Source of the DNA: an uncultured Clostridia bacterium
GTDB lineage: Bacteria; Bacillota; Clostridia; Christensenellales; Borkfalkiaceae
Assembly (NCBI GenBank): GCA_937920115.1
Contig: CALGVF010000308.1
Location: 1-5,891, forward strand
DNA: 5,891 nucleotides
Reading direction: 5' to 3'
How positions within the stretch are numbered: position 1 is the first letter of the stretch; each line of letters opens with the position of its first letter. Positions 1 to 5,411 of this stretch are shown here, one piece after another. The position numbers and the translations under genes are program-made. The notes under the pieces were generated by a model that saw nothing but the letters and a program-made list of their open reading frames with translations, did no database searches and was not told where the DNA came from.

Positions 1-122
1 ACGCCGTACATAGCGAGGGCAAGATAGAAGTTGTAATCTATGAATTTGCCGACGATAAATACGACGAGGAATATCGCGACCAAAGCGGATATTCTTATAG
101 TCTTTACTTTGTTTTTATCCAT
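1..122 (-). CDS. Probable heavy-metal-translocating P1B-type ATPase (CadA/ZntA-like), N-terminal fragment
   Basis: Only the first 40 codons are in the window; the gene continues past base 1. The peptide begins MDKNKVKTIRISALVAIFLV. It has a short basic cytoplasmic start, then one hydrophobic segment (about residues 11-25) and the start of another stretch (residues 32-40). Metal P-type ATPases that lack their own N-terminal HMA domain often begin this way, and the preceding gene encodes a free HMA domain. The visible part contains no diagnostic ATPase motif (no CPC, DKTGT or HP), so the call rests mainly on the operon order repressor, HMA protein, membrane protein. The gap from the HMA stop codon is 31 nt. 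No good ribosome-binding site is seen: the only purine-rich run (AGTAGGG) is too far from the ATG, so translation may be coupled or weak. Another metal-linked membrane protein, such as a cation-diffusion transporter, cannot be excluded. Confidence 0.6.
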   Translation of the reverse strand, partial: MDKNKVKTIRISALVAIFLVVFIVGKFIDYNFYLALAMYG

Positions 123-138
123 GATAATCGACTTATAG
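123..138 (+). repeat. Copy 1 of a three-copy 14-16 bp motif
   Basis: GATAATCGACTTATAG lies between the HMA gene and the ATPase gene and abuts the ATPase start codon. The same 16 bases occur inverted at 3912-3927, and 14 of them occur again at 5611-5624 in the same orientation as here. The core is an imperfect dyad around TCGA (ATAA-G-TCGA-TTAT read on the minus strand). Its function is unknown. Confidence 0.7.
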
Positions 139-153
139 CCCTACTTTTTAATA

Positions 154-372
154 TTAAAGTCCGATAATTTCCCAATCGGGTTCGAGTTTATGAGCGGTCT
201 TTTTAATCTCTTCGAGAACTTCGGGTTTATTCTCGTCGTACTCGAAAGTCATTTTTTCGCCCATGAAGTTTACGTTGACGAACGTAACGCCGTCGATTTT
301 GGCAACCGCCCTTTCAAGCGAAGCGGCGCAGTTCGCGCAGTCCATATTCTTAACTCTTACTACCTTTTTCAT
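154..372 (-). CDS. Free-standing HMA-domain heavy-metal-binding protein (CopZ/CadA-N-like)
   Basis: This 72-residue cytoplasmic protein is essentially one heavy-metal-associated (HMA) domain. The metal-binding motif MDCANC is at residues 10-15, with Cys12 and Cys15 as the expected ligands. It is followed by the usual ferredoxin-like pattern: a helix with AASLERAV, then IDGV and VNVNF as strands. Such proteins bind a soft metal (Cu, Zn, Cd) and either deliver it to a P1B-ATPase or act as a detached regulatory domain of it. A strong ribosome-binding site, AAAGGAG (380-386), sits 7 nt before the ATG and fixes the start. The gene lies 54 nt downstream of the ArsR-family repressor and 31 nt upstream of the probable ATPase, so all three are likely co-transcribed. 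The adjacent repressor resembles Cd/Pb/Zn sensors, which favours those metals over copper, but the domain alone does not settle which metal is bound. Confidence 0.9.
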   Translation of the reverse strand: MKKVVRVKNMDCANCAASLERAVAKIDGVTFVNVNFMGEKMTFEYDENKPEVLEEIKKTAHKLEPDWEIIGL

Positions 373-386
373 AATTTAACTCCTTT

Positions 387-400
387 GTCGGTTTCCCGAC
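387..400 (-). promoter_or_regulatory. Small hairpin with GAAA tetraloop directly upstream of the HMA gene's ribosome-binding site
   Basis: On the minus-strand transcript GTCGG-GAAA-CCGAC forms a perfect 5-bp stem closed by a GNRA-type tetraloop. Its 3' arm touches the AAAGGAG of the HMA gene. It has no T-run, so it is not a terminator. It could stabilise or process the mRNA between the repressor and HMA genes, or tune initiation. The role is inferred. Confidence 0.45.
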
Positions 401-426
401 TATATATTATTTTTTATTTCAAATTT

Positions 427-786
427 TTACTCGGCAACGTGTTCGATTGCCATTTCAAATATTTTTACCACGTGGTCGTCGGACAACGAATAAAACACTT
501 CTTTTCCGACTTTCCTCGCCTTGACGAGTTTACTCTGACGAAGAATACGAAGTTGGTGAGATATAGCGGACTTAGTCATTTGCAACAGTTCGCCGATGTC
601 GCACACGCACATTTCGCTCTCGAAAAGAGCCATTAAAATATTCGTTCTCGTACTATCCCCGAACACCTTAAAGAGTTCCGCGACGTCGTATATGACGTCC
701 TCCGACGGCATCATATCTCTGACCTTTTTTATAAGTTGTTTATGCGTATGTTCGCATTCGCAAATCTCTACTCCGTCCTTCTCCAT
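427..786 (-). CDS. cadC: ArsR/SmtB-family metal-responsive repressor, CadC-like
   Basis: This 119-residue winged-helix repressor should bind DNA as a dimer and release on binding metal. I start it at 786 rather than at the longer ATG at 843, because AAGGAGA (793-799) lies 6 nt before this ATG; the 843 start would fall inside the operator. Both known metal sites of the family are visible. For the alpha3N site there are Cys9 and Cys11 (ICEC) near the N-terminus plus Cys60 and Cys62 in CVCDIGELL, as in CadC-type Cd/Pb sensors. For the alpha5 site there are Asp103, His105, His116 and Glu119 with the D-x-H, 11, 3 spacing of SmtB/CzrA zinc sensors. The recognition helix is TKSAISHQLRILR (about residues 71-83). 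Gly43-Asp44 begins GDSTRTNIL, typical of the family. It heads the metal operon and probably represses its own promoter. Metal specificity (Cd, Pb or Zn) is inferred. Confidence 0.92.
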   Translation of the reverse strand: MEKDGVEICECEHTHKQLIKKVRDMMPSEDVIYDVAELFKVFGDSTRTNILMALFESEMCVCDIGELLQMTKSAISHQLRILRQSKLVKARKVGKEVFYSLSDDHVVKIFEMAIEHVAE

Positions 787-826
787 TGTCCGTCTCCTTG
801 TCATTTTGTTTAATTTATACGCAACG

Positions 827-844
827 GTTGAATAATTGTTCAAC
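827..844. promoter_or_regulatory. ArsR/CadC-type operator at the transcription start of the metal operon
   Basis: GTTGAA-N6-TTCAAC is a perfect inverted repeat. Its core TGAATAATTGTTCA matches the TGAA-N6-TTCA layout of SmtB/CadC/CzrA operators. It begins at about +1 relative to the promoter at 852-880, so a bound repressor would block initiation. Confidence 0.8.
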
Positions 845-851
845 TGTTTTT

Positions 852-880
852 ATTATATTCCGTTGCAACGTAAAAGTCAA
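852..880 (-). promoter_or_regulatory. Strong sigma-A promoter of the metal-resistance operon
   Basis: On the minus strand the -35 is TTGACT (875-880), followed by a 17-bp spacer and the -10 TATAAT (852-857), a near-perfect consensus. A- and T-tracts upstream (about 884-915) could act as an UP element. The spacer holds a perfect 10-bp palindrome, CGTTGCAACG (861-870). Transcription should start near 844-845, at the edge of the operator. A 13-bp direct repeat (840-852 and 877-889) places the same sequence across the -35 and across the start-site half of the operator. Confidence 0.85.
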
Positions 881-973
881 CTGTTTTTAAAAAGTTTTTT
901 AAAAATATTTTTTCAGAATAAACCGTACTCTTTTGCCCCAATAAATTATCATAATTTCAAGTTTACGTTATCG

Positions 974-1035
974 ACCTCTCTCGTCATTTGTTCACTTCGT
1001 TTACAAATGCCACTCTCCCCATAGGGGAAAGCAAG
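974..1035 (-). repeat. Palindromic intergenic repeat element A
   Basis: Read on the minus strand, the element has CTTGCTTTCCCC, a GGGG-ata-CCCC hairpin, GAGAGTG, a 7-bp stem (CATTTGT/ACAAATG, 985-991 with 1003-1009) whose inner loop contains GAA, and then ACGAGAGAGGT. The same order of modules occurs on the plus strand at 1171-1216. It lies in a region without a convincing gene. It appears to be a dispersed non-coding repeat. Confidence 0.7.
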
Positions 1036-1195
1036 TTTAGTTAGTTTATTTAAGACAATTTTTCCATATTTAGTCGTTAAAAATTTCAAATAAAAACTAC
1101 GCAATAAATAAAAAGGACAATAAACGGTAATTTTGATATATTTCGCCACGTTGCAAAAAAACTAATGTTTCTTGCTTTCCCCTTTGGGGAGAGTG
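1011..1195. repeat. MITE-like unit: 37-bp imperfect inverted repeats around an AT-rich core
   Basis: The arm at 1011-1047 matches the reverse complement of 1159-1195 at 31 of 37 positions. One mismatch lies in a hairpin loop and the other five form a single block (1036-1040 against 1166-1170). The 111-bp core is AT-rich with no credible ORF. The arms are parts of elements A and B, so the structure is either two inverted repeat copies or one small mobile unit. No target-site duplication was identified. Confidence 0.6.
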
Positions 1196-1302
1196 TCGCG
1201 AAGCGACGAGAGAGGTGTCAGACGAAGTCTGACGGAGAGGTGGCGAACGCCGCCGAGGCGAAGTGGATTTTAGGAGCGGAGCGACTAAAAGACGAGAGAG
1301 GT
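1171..1302 (+). repeat. Modular hairpin-array repeat element B
   Basis: After CTTGCTTTCCCC the element is a row of short hairpins separated by a nearly constant spacer, GAGAGGT (1210-1216, 1235-1241, 1296-1302). The hairpins are CCCC-ttt-GGGG (1179-1189), GTCGC-gaa-GCGAC (1195-1207), GTCAGAC-gaa-GTCTGAC (1217-1233), a GGCG/CGCC structure near 1242-1259, and TTTTAG/CTAAAA (1268-1273 with 1285-1290). Stem sequences differ but pairing is kept and the loop is GAA in two of them. It is GC-rich against an AT-rich surround and is probably non-coding. Confidence 0.75.
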
Positions 1303-1330
1303 CTCACAAACAAAATTTTATAACAACGCA

Positions 1331-1370
1331 TAAAAAACGCTCTGCATATTCGCAGAGCGTTTCTTTTTTC
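1331..1370 (-). terminator. Rho-independent terminator of the ABC ATPase gene
   Basis: CGCTCTGC (1338-1345) pairs with GCAGAGCG (1352-1359) around a 6-nt loop, extended by three A-T pairs. On the minus strand it is followed by TTTTTT, just downstream of the ABC ATPase stop codon. A T-run also follows on the plus strand (1364-1369), so it may work in both directions and shield the gene from the repeat region. Confidence 0.9.
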
Positions 1371-1387
1371 CTTCCGGAATTTTATTA

Positions 1388-2782
1388 TTATTCTTCGTCG
1401 GGAGTAGACGCGGCGTCATCCGCTACATTCTCTTCGACTTTCTCTTCCGCTTTTTCTTCTTTCGCGGGTTCGGCTTTCTTCTTCTTTCCGAATTTTCCTA
1501 AGATATTAGCGATCTTTCCGGTCTTCTCGGGAGCGTTAGCCGCCTCAGCCTCTTTTTCCTTTCTTCTTTCGAGTTCCTTAACGGGAACGTACGCCTTCGT
1601 GCCTTCGCCCGAAAGTATCGTAAGTTCGGTCTCTTTGTCGAAGAGGTGGCTGTGCATAATGTCGATAGCGAGTTCGATAACCTGATCTCTCTCGGTCTTG
1701 GAACGCGAATCGACTTTCGCAATCATTTGCGTGCCTGCGTCTACAAGGCTCTTTACAGCGTCGTCGCCGTTTGCTTGCGCGTCGTTTGCGAATACGCAGT
1801 AAAGCAAAGTCTCGGCTCCGAGTTTTTCAACTACGTCTACCTTGACGTCGATTACGGTGTCTTTGCTGTTGGAAATGAAGTTCTCCTCGTCGTGGAAGTC
1901 TTCGGGTCTTACGCCGAATACGACGGGTCTTCCCGTATTGATATATTTAGCGGGTTCTTCGATAGTGTCGGACTTCGCCTTGGGAAGAACGACCTTGTTG
2001 CCCGAAAACTCAACGTAAACGGTCTTTCCGTCGTCGCTTTTGAGTTCCGCGTCAAAGAAGTTCATCTGCGGAGTGCCGATAAAGCCTGCTACGAAAAGAT
2101 TTGCGGGATAATCGTAGAGTTTCTGCGGAGCGGCAACCTGCTGAATAAATCCGTCTTTCATTACGACTATTCTCGTTCCCATGGTCATAGCCTCGACCTG
2201 ATCGTGGGTAACGTAAATGAACGTAGTCGCGAGTCTGTGGTGAAGTTTGGTGATTTCCGTTCTCATCTGAGCGCGGAGTTTCGCGTCGAGGTTGGAAAGG
2301 GGTTCGTCCAAAAGGAATACCTTAGGTTCACGAACGATTGCTCTTCCGAGCGCGACCCTTTGTCTCTGACCTCCGGAAAGAGCCTTCGGCTTTCTTTGAA
2401 GGTAACTTTCAAGTCCGAGAATTCTCGCCGCTCCTCTTACCTTTTCGTCTATTTCAGCCTTCGGTTTTTTACGAAGTTTCAAACCGAACGCCATGTTGTC
2501 GTATACGGTCATGTGCGGATACAAAGCGTAGTTCTGGAAAACCATCGCTATATCTCTGTCCTTAGGCTGTACGTTGTTCATAAGTTTTCCGTCGATGTAA
2601 AGTTCGCCGTCGGAAATTTCTTCGAGACCCGCTATCATACGAAGCGTGGTGGATTTACCGCAGCCCGAAGGTCCTACGAATACGATGAACTCTTTGTCGT
2701 CGATATCCAAAGTGAAATCCGTTACGGCTACTACGCCCGAAGGATAAACTTTATAAATATCTTTCAAATTGAGACTTGCCAT
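1388..2782 (-). CDS. msmX: Multi-sugar ABC transporter ATP-binding protein, MsmX/UgpC/MalK type, with charged C-terminal tail
   Basis: This cytoplasmic ATPase subunit energises sugar (CUT1) import. All nucleotide-binding motifs are intact: Walker A GPSGCGKST (37-45), Q-loop Gln83 in VFQNYALYPHM, signature LSGGQ (135-139), Walker B VFLLDEP (155-161), D-loop SNLD (163-166) and switch His193. The C-terminal half carries the regulatory TOBE/OB region, including GVRPED (290-295). Family members are usually about 365-375 residues, whereas this one has 464. The extra length comes from a moderately extended regulatory region and a tail from about residue 405, rich in Lys, Glu and Ala with a KKKK run (433-436). 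GGGAGGG (2787-2793) lies 4 nt before the ATG. No permease or solute-binding gene is adjacent, so it probably serves several transporters elsewhere, as MsmX does. UgpC or MalK are alternative names for the same family; the substrate cannot be told from this window. Confidence 0.93.
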   Translation of the reverse strand: MASLNLKDIYKVYPSGVVAVTDFTLDIDDKEFIVFVGPSGCGKSTTLRMIAGLEEISDGELYIDGKLMNNVQPKDRDIAMVFQNYALYPHMTVYDNMAFGLKLRKKPKAEIDEKVRGAARILGLESYLQRKPKALSGGQRQRVALGRAIVREPKVFLLDEPLSNLDAKLRAQMRTEITKLHHRLATTFIYVTHDQVEAMTMGTRIVVMKDGFIQQVAAPQKLYDYPANLFVAGFIGTPQMNFFDAELKSDDGKTVYVEFSGNKVVLPKAKSDTIEEPAKYINTGRPVVFGVRPEDFHDEENFISNSKDTVIDVKVDVVEKLGAETLLYCVFANDAQANGDDAVKSLVDAGTQMIAKVDSRSKTERDQVIELAIDIMHSHLFDKETELTILSGEGTKAYVPVKELERRKEKEAEAANAPEKTGKIANILGKFGKKKKAEPAKEEKAEEKVEENVADDAASTPDEE

Positions 2783-2833
2783 TTTTCCCTCCCAGTTCGA
2801 TCGGTTTTACCGATGTTCTGCTTTTATACCTTT

Positions 2834-2862
2834 ATTATATATTATTTCGCGGTCTTTAACAA
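2834..2862 (-). promoter_or_regulatory. Sigma-A promoter of the ABC ATPase gene
   Basis: On the minus strand TTGTTA (2857-2862), a 17-bp spacer and a consensus TATAAT (2834-2839) give a start near 2827. The leader of about 45 nt contains a short hairpin, ATCGG-tttta-CCGAT (2800-2814), just before the ribosome-binding site. No catabolite-repression (cre) site was recognised. Confidence 0.65.
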
Positions 2863-2925
2863 CAGCAATTATAACAAATTTTAACCCCGTCTTTTATCTA
2901 TTTTGCACATTCGCCCGAAAAACTC

Positions 2926-2954
2926 TTGTTTTTTTTCGTCCATACTGCTATAAT
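2926..2954 (+). promoter_or_regulatory. Sigma-A promoter of the carbamoyltransferase-like gene, extended -10
   Basis: TTGTTT (2926-2931), a 17-bp spacer and TATAAT (2949-2954), preceded by TGC, give an extended -10 element. The expected start is near 2961, about 30 nt before the ATG. It is divergent from the ABC ATPase promoter about 64 bp away. No ArgR-type operator was recognised. Confidence 0.75.
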
Positions 2955-2990
2955 TATAAAAAATTCGCAAAAGATTTTACGGAGACTATA

Positions 2991-3896
2991 ATGGATATAA
3001 ACAAAATATCTGCTAAGGGCAGTATCGACAAAAAGCACCTGCTCACTCTTTCCAATTATAAAGAAGAAGAAATATACGAAATTCTGCTCAGAGCGAGAGA
3101 CCTCTCGTTCAAACTCGCAGTCGGCGAAAAAATAACCGACCTCAAAGGCAAATACGTTCTTTTAATCACGAAGCGTTCGTTCGCCCGTTCGAGAATAGCG
3201 TTCGAGGTCGCCGTTTCCAAACTTTCGGGAGAATCGGTAGTGACCACGCTCCACGGCAGCGAACTCGAAGAACTTTTAAAAGACAAACTTTCGATTGCCT
3301 CGCTCGAAAGTTACGGAATGCAAGCTGTAGTCGTTCAGACCTCGGAAATTTCCGACGCCGAAACTATCGAAAAGTCGGTCAATATACCGATTATCAACGC
3401 AAATTCCAAATGCGGACCGTGCGAAACCCTTTCGATGCTCTACACGATATGGCAGAAAAAAGGCAGACTCACGGGGCTTAAAGCGACCCTTATCGGTCGC
3501 CCCGACGAGTTCGCCGATTCGGTAGTTTACGGCTTCGCGAATTCGGGTCTCGACCTCACGTTCGTCTGCCCCGAGGAATTTTATCCGTCGGATAAAATCA
3601 CGGGGTTCTGCAAGCAATTCGGCGACGTCGCGGTCACGGACGATCTTTCGGACGGAGTTAAAAACGCCGACGCGATATTCGTTTCGGACGACGAGTTGCC
3701 GAAGGAGTTTACGCTTACCGATTCCGCTCTCGCCTTGGCGAAACCCGACGCGGTAGTCCTTCACACTCTGCCGCTCACCGAAAACGGGAACGTATCGGAA
3801 GAGGTCGTTTCCTCTCCGAATTTCTGTGCCTTAGACGAAGCAAAAAATCTTCCGCTTATAGAAATGGCGGTTTTATCGCTTCTCGTAAACAAATAA
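2991..3896 (+). CDS. Divergent ornithine/aspartate carbamoyltransferase-like protein, active-site residues mostly lost
   Basis: This 301-residue protein has the usual length and two-domain layout of the ATCase/OTCase family. The start at 2991 has GGAGA (2981-2985) 5 nt upstream and an extended -10 promoter; the longer open frame runs back through the promoters and is not credible. Landmarks kept are DLKGK (50-54), a helix RIAFEVAVSKL (68-78), IPIIN (132-136), HxLP (258-261) and DEAxN (282-286). The key residues differ. The STRTR phosphate loop is FARSR (64-68). The carbamoyl-phosphate arginine that follows is Gln116. HPxQ is GPCE (142-145). The ornithine SMG loop is absent near 230-240. HCLP is HTLP. 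The last arginine is Leu287. The known reaction, carbamoyl phosphate plus ornithine or aspartate, therefore seems unlikely. It may be a pseudoenzyme, a regulator or an enzyme with another substrate. The frame is intact, so it is not a decayed pseudogene. No arginine or pyrimidine genes are nearby. Confidence 0.8.
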   Translation: MDINKISAKGSIDKKHLLTLSNYKEEEIYEILLRARDLSFKLAVGEKITDLKGKYVLLITKRSFARSRIAFEVAVSKLSGESVVTTLHGSELEELLKDKLSIASLESYGMQAVVVQTSEISDAETIEKSVNIPIINANSKCGPCETLSMLYTIWQKKGRLTGLKATLIGRPDEFADSVVYGFANSGLDLTFVCPEEFYPSDKITGFCKQFGDVAVTDDLSDGVKNADAIFVSDDELPKEFTLTDSALALAKPDAVVLHTLPLTENGNVSEEVVSSPNFCALDEAKNLPLIEMAVLSLLVNK

Positions 3897-3910
3897 AACT
3901 CAAAAAGCAG

Positions 3911-3927
3911 TCTATAAGTCGATTATC
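3911..3927 (-). repeat. Copy 2 of the three-copy motif, inverted, at the 3' end of the recombinase gene
   Basis: The plus strand reads CTATAAGTCGATTATC at 3912-3927, the exact inverse of 123-138 (16 bp). Its first 14 bases plus T3911 are the inverse of 5611-5625 (15 bp). It overlaps the recombinase stop codon and the 5' arm of the terminator. Confidence 0.7.
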
Positions 3928-3951
3928 GGGGAGTTTCCTCGATAATCTTTT
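3921..3951 (+). terminator. Rho-independent terminator of the carbamoyltransferase-like gene, inside the recombinase 3' end
   Basis: GATTATCG (3921-3928) pairs with CGATAATC (3940-3947). Four further pairs (one G-T) leave a 3-nt loop, and TTTT follows. It lies 25 nt after the carbamoyltransferase stop codon. The structure encodes the last residues (near KIIEETPR) and stop of the convergent recombinase. On the minus strand the nearest T-run is about 14 nt beyond the stem, so it is a weaker terminator in that direction. Confidence 0.75.
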
Positions 3952-5395
3952 CATATTCGCCCTTGCGGAGATACACGTCTACACCTTTCGGCGAAACGAC
4001 GACTTTCTCGACAAGCCCCCTTATCACCCTTTGCTTTTGCGAAAAACTCATCACTTCCCACGTGTCGGGAAGAGTTCGCATGATTTCCGCTTTTTCAGCC
4101 GACCTTTCGGTTAAAATTCTCTTTTCCTGCTCGGCGGCTATATCCCGTTCGATTTTCCGTATTCGCTTCTTCGTCTCGGAAGCCGCTTCGAGTATGTTGT
4201 CGTCGCCTATTTTTTTGTACGCGTTGATAAGTCTCGAATACTCTGTCTCCGCCCTTTCCTTAGCGAGTTTCAGTCCGTTTATTATTTCGTCTTTTTCCGT
4301 CGGCTTTCTCATCTTTTCCTCGCCGTACTCGACGGCGAACGCAAGTACGGTTTTTACGACTTCCTCCTCTATTTCCTCGGCGTCGTATATTTTATTGTCG
4401 CAATTCTCGTCCTTTACGAGCGATTTTTTCGTACTGCCCGAAAACCTCGAATAGCAAAAGACCTTCACGCTTTTGCCCCATTTCATATACCGCATTTTCG
4501 AGCCGCAAACGCCGCAATACAACAAAGAGGACAGAAGATACACGCCTCTGCCCCTCGTCACGCTTTTTCGTTTCAGTATTTCCTGCGTTAAATCGAATGT
4601 TTTTTCGTCTATTATCGGCGTGTGCTTTCCTTTATAACTTTCGCCTCTGTAATAAACTTCGCCGATATAAATTCTGTTTCTTAAAATATTGAAAACCGCT
4701 ACGTCGGAAGAAAACCCGAGCGAGTCGGCTATTTTTTTAGGAGAAATTTCGGTTGTATTATAGATTTCAAACGCCTTTCTGACCTTTTCCGCCTGCTCTT
4801 CGACGATTATCAGGGCGTTTTCCTCGGGCGAATACCTGTACCCGTAAGGCGGCGTACCCCCGCCTTTCCAATACCCCTCGGAGGCTCGTTGTATTCTGCC
4901 GTTTGCGAGTTTCGACACTATCGCGTCGTGGTCGAACTCGGCGAAAATCGAGAGTATGGAAACGAGTATACCGTAGGTCTGCCGACTTCTCGAATCTACG
5001 TTGTCCTTGACTGCGAAAAAGTCACACTTAGCCGTCTCACATTGTTCCTTTAAAAAACGCAGAATAATCATTTGCGTTCTGCCTATTCTGTCGAGACTAT
5101 ACGTTATGACGAACTTAATTCTGCCCTCTTTCATAAGTTCGGACATTTTGGAAAAGGCGGGGCGAAACTCGTTCATACCCGTGTACCCGTCGTCGATAAA
5201 AACGAACGCGTTTTTCACGTCGTAGGCGTCGAGATAGCGTTTAATCGCCCCGTACTGAACGTCTATTCCGTACCCGTCCTGAGCCTGAGAATCGGTCGAA
5301 ACCCTTATATAAATAGCCGTAATATCGGTATCGTTGTCGGCAATTTTGTCATATAGCGGGTGCGAAAAGGCTATTTTCTTGCTTTTCTCTTTCAT
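3923..5395 (-). CDS. Large serine recombinase (resolvase N-terminal, recombinase and zinc-ribbon domains)
   Basis: This 490-residue site-specific DNA recombinase cuts and rejoins DNA through a serine-phosphate link. The catalytic domain spans about residues 25-165. It has YIRVSTDSQ with Arg31 and nucleophile Ser33, and SLDRIGRT (100-107) with Asp102, Arg103 and Arg106. The long helix that follows reads FAEFDHDAI, with Asp155 where Glu is common. Next come the recombinase DNA-binding domain with GGGTPPYGYR (178-187), a zinc ribbon (C294-x2-C297, Cys314, Cys332), a coiled coil (about 370-430) of the kind that controls directionality in phage integrases, and the C-terminal FSQKQRVIRGLVEKVVV. All parts are present, so it is probably active. 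Family members integrate and excise phages or conjugative elements, or invert DNA. The ribosome-binding site AAAGGA lies at a long distance (about 12 nt) and overlaps the stop of the upstream small ORF, suggesting coupled translation. No cargo or integration machinery is seen beside it. Confidence 0.94.
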   Translation of the reverse strand: MKEKSKKIAFSHPLYDKIADNDTDITAIYIRVSTDSQAQDGYGIDVQYGAIKRYLDAYDVKNAFVFIDDGYTGMNEFRPAFSKMSELMKEGRIKFVITYSLDRIGRTQMIILRFLKEQCETAKCDFFAVKDNVDSRSRQTYGILVSILSIFAEFDHDAIVSKLANGRIQRASEGYWKGGGTPPYGYRYSPEENALIIVEEQAEKVRKAFEIYNTTEISPKKIADSLGFSSDVAVFNILRNRIYIGEVYYRGESYKGKHTPIIDEKTFDLTQEILKRKSVTRGRGVYLLSSLLYCGVCGSKMRYMKWGKSVKVFCYSRFSGSTKKSLVKDENCDNKIYDAEEIEEEVVKTVLAFAVEYGEEKMRKPTEKDEIINGLKLAKERAETEYSRLINAYKKIGDDNILEAASETKKRIRKIERDIAAEQEKRILTERSAEKAEIMRTLPDTWEVMSFSQKQRVIRGLVEKVVVSPKGVDVYLRKGEYEKIIEETPR

Positions 5396-5411
5396 TCGGG
5401 CGTATTATCCT

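Noticed and set aside
787..843. Longer repressor start at 843
   Set aside because: That start codon lies in the operator at the transcription start and has no ribosome-binding site, whereas 786 has AAGGAGA at 6 nt.
836..1024. 62-codon plus-strand ORF
   Set aside because: It lies across the metal-operon promoter and repeat element A, has low-complexity Phe/Lys content and no ribosome-binding site.
949..1149. 66-codon minus-strand ORF in the gene-free region
   Set aside because: It spans most of an inverted-repeat unit and its AT-rich core. It has no ribosome-binding site and no protein-like domain.
1195..1302. CRISPR array or tandem repeat array
   Set aside because: The units are hairpins of differing sequence with very short constant spacers, not identical repeats separated by unique spacers of fixed length.
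1646..2884. Long open frame antisense to the ABC ATPase
   Set aside because: It is a by-product of the codon use of a well-supported ATPase gene on the other strand. It has no motif and no promoter.
2769..2990. Upstream extension of the carbamoyltransferase-like frame to an earlier ATG
   Set aside because: It would run through two divergent promoters and the leader of the neighbouring gene. The ATG at 2991 has a good ribosome-binding site and promoter.
3276..3764. 162-codon frame antisense to the carbamoyltransferase-like gene
   Set aside because: It is Arg-rich, has no start signals and is fully inside a real gene, so it is a shadow frame.
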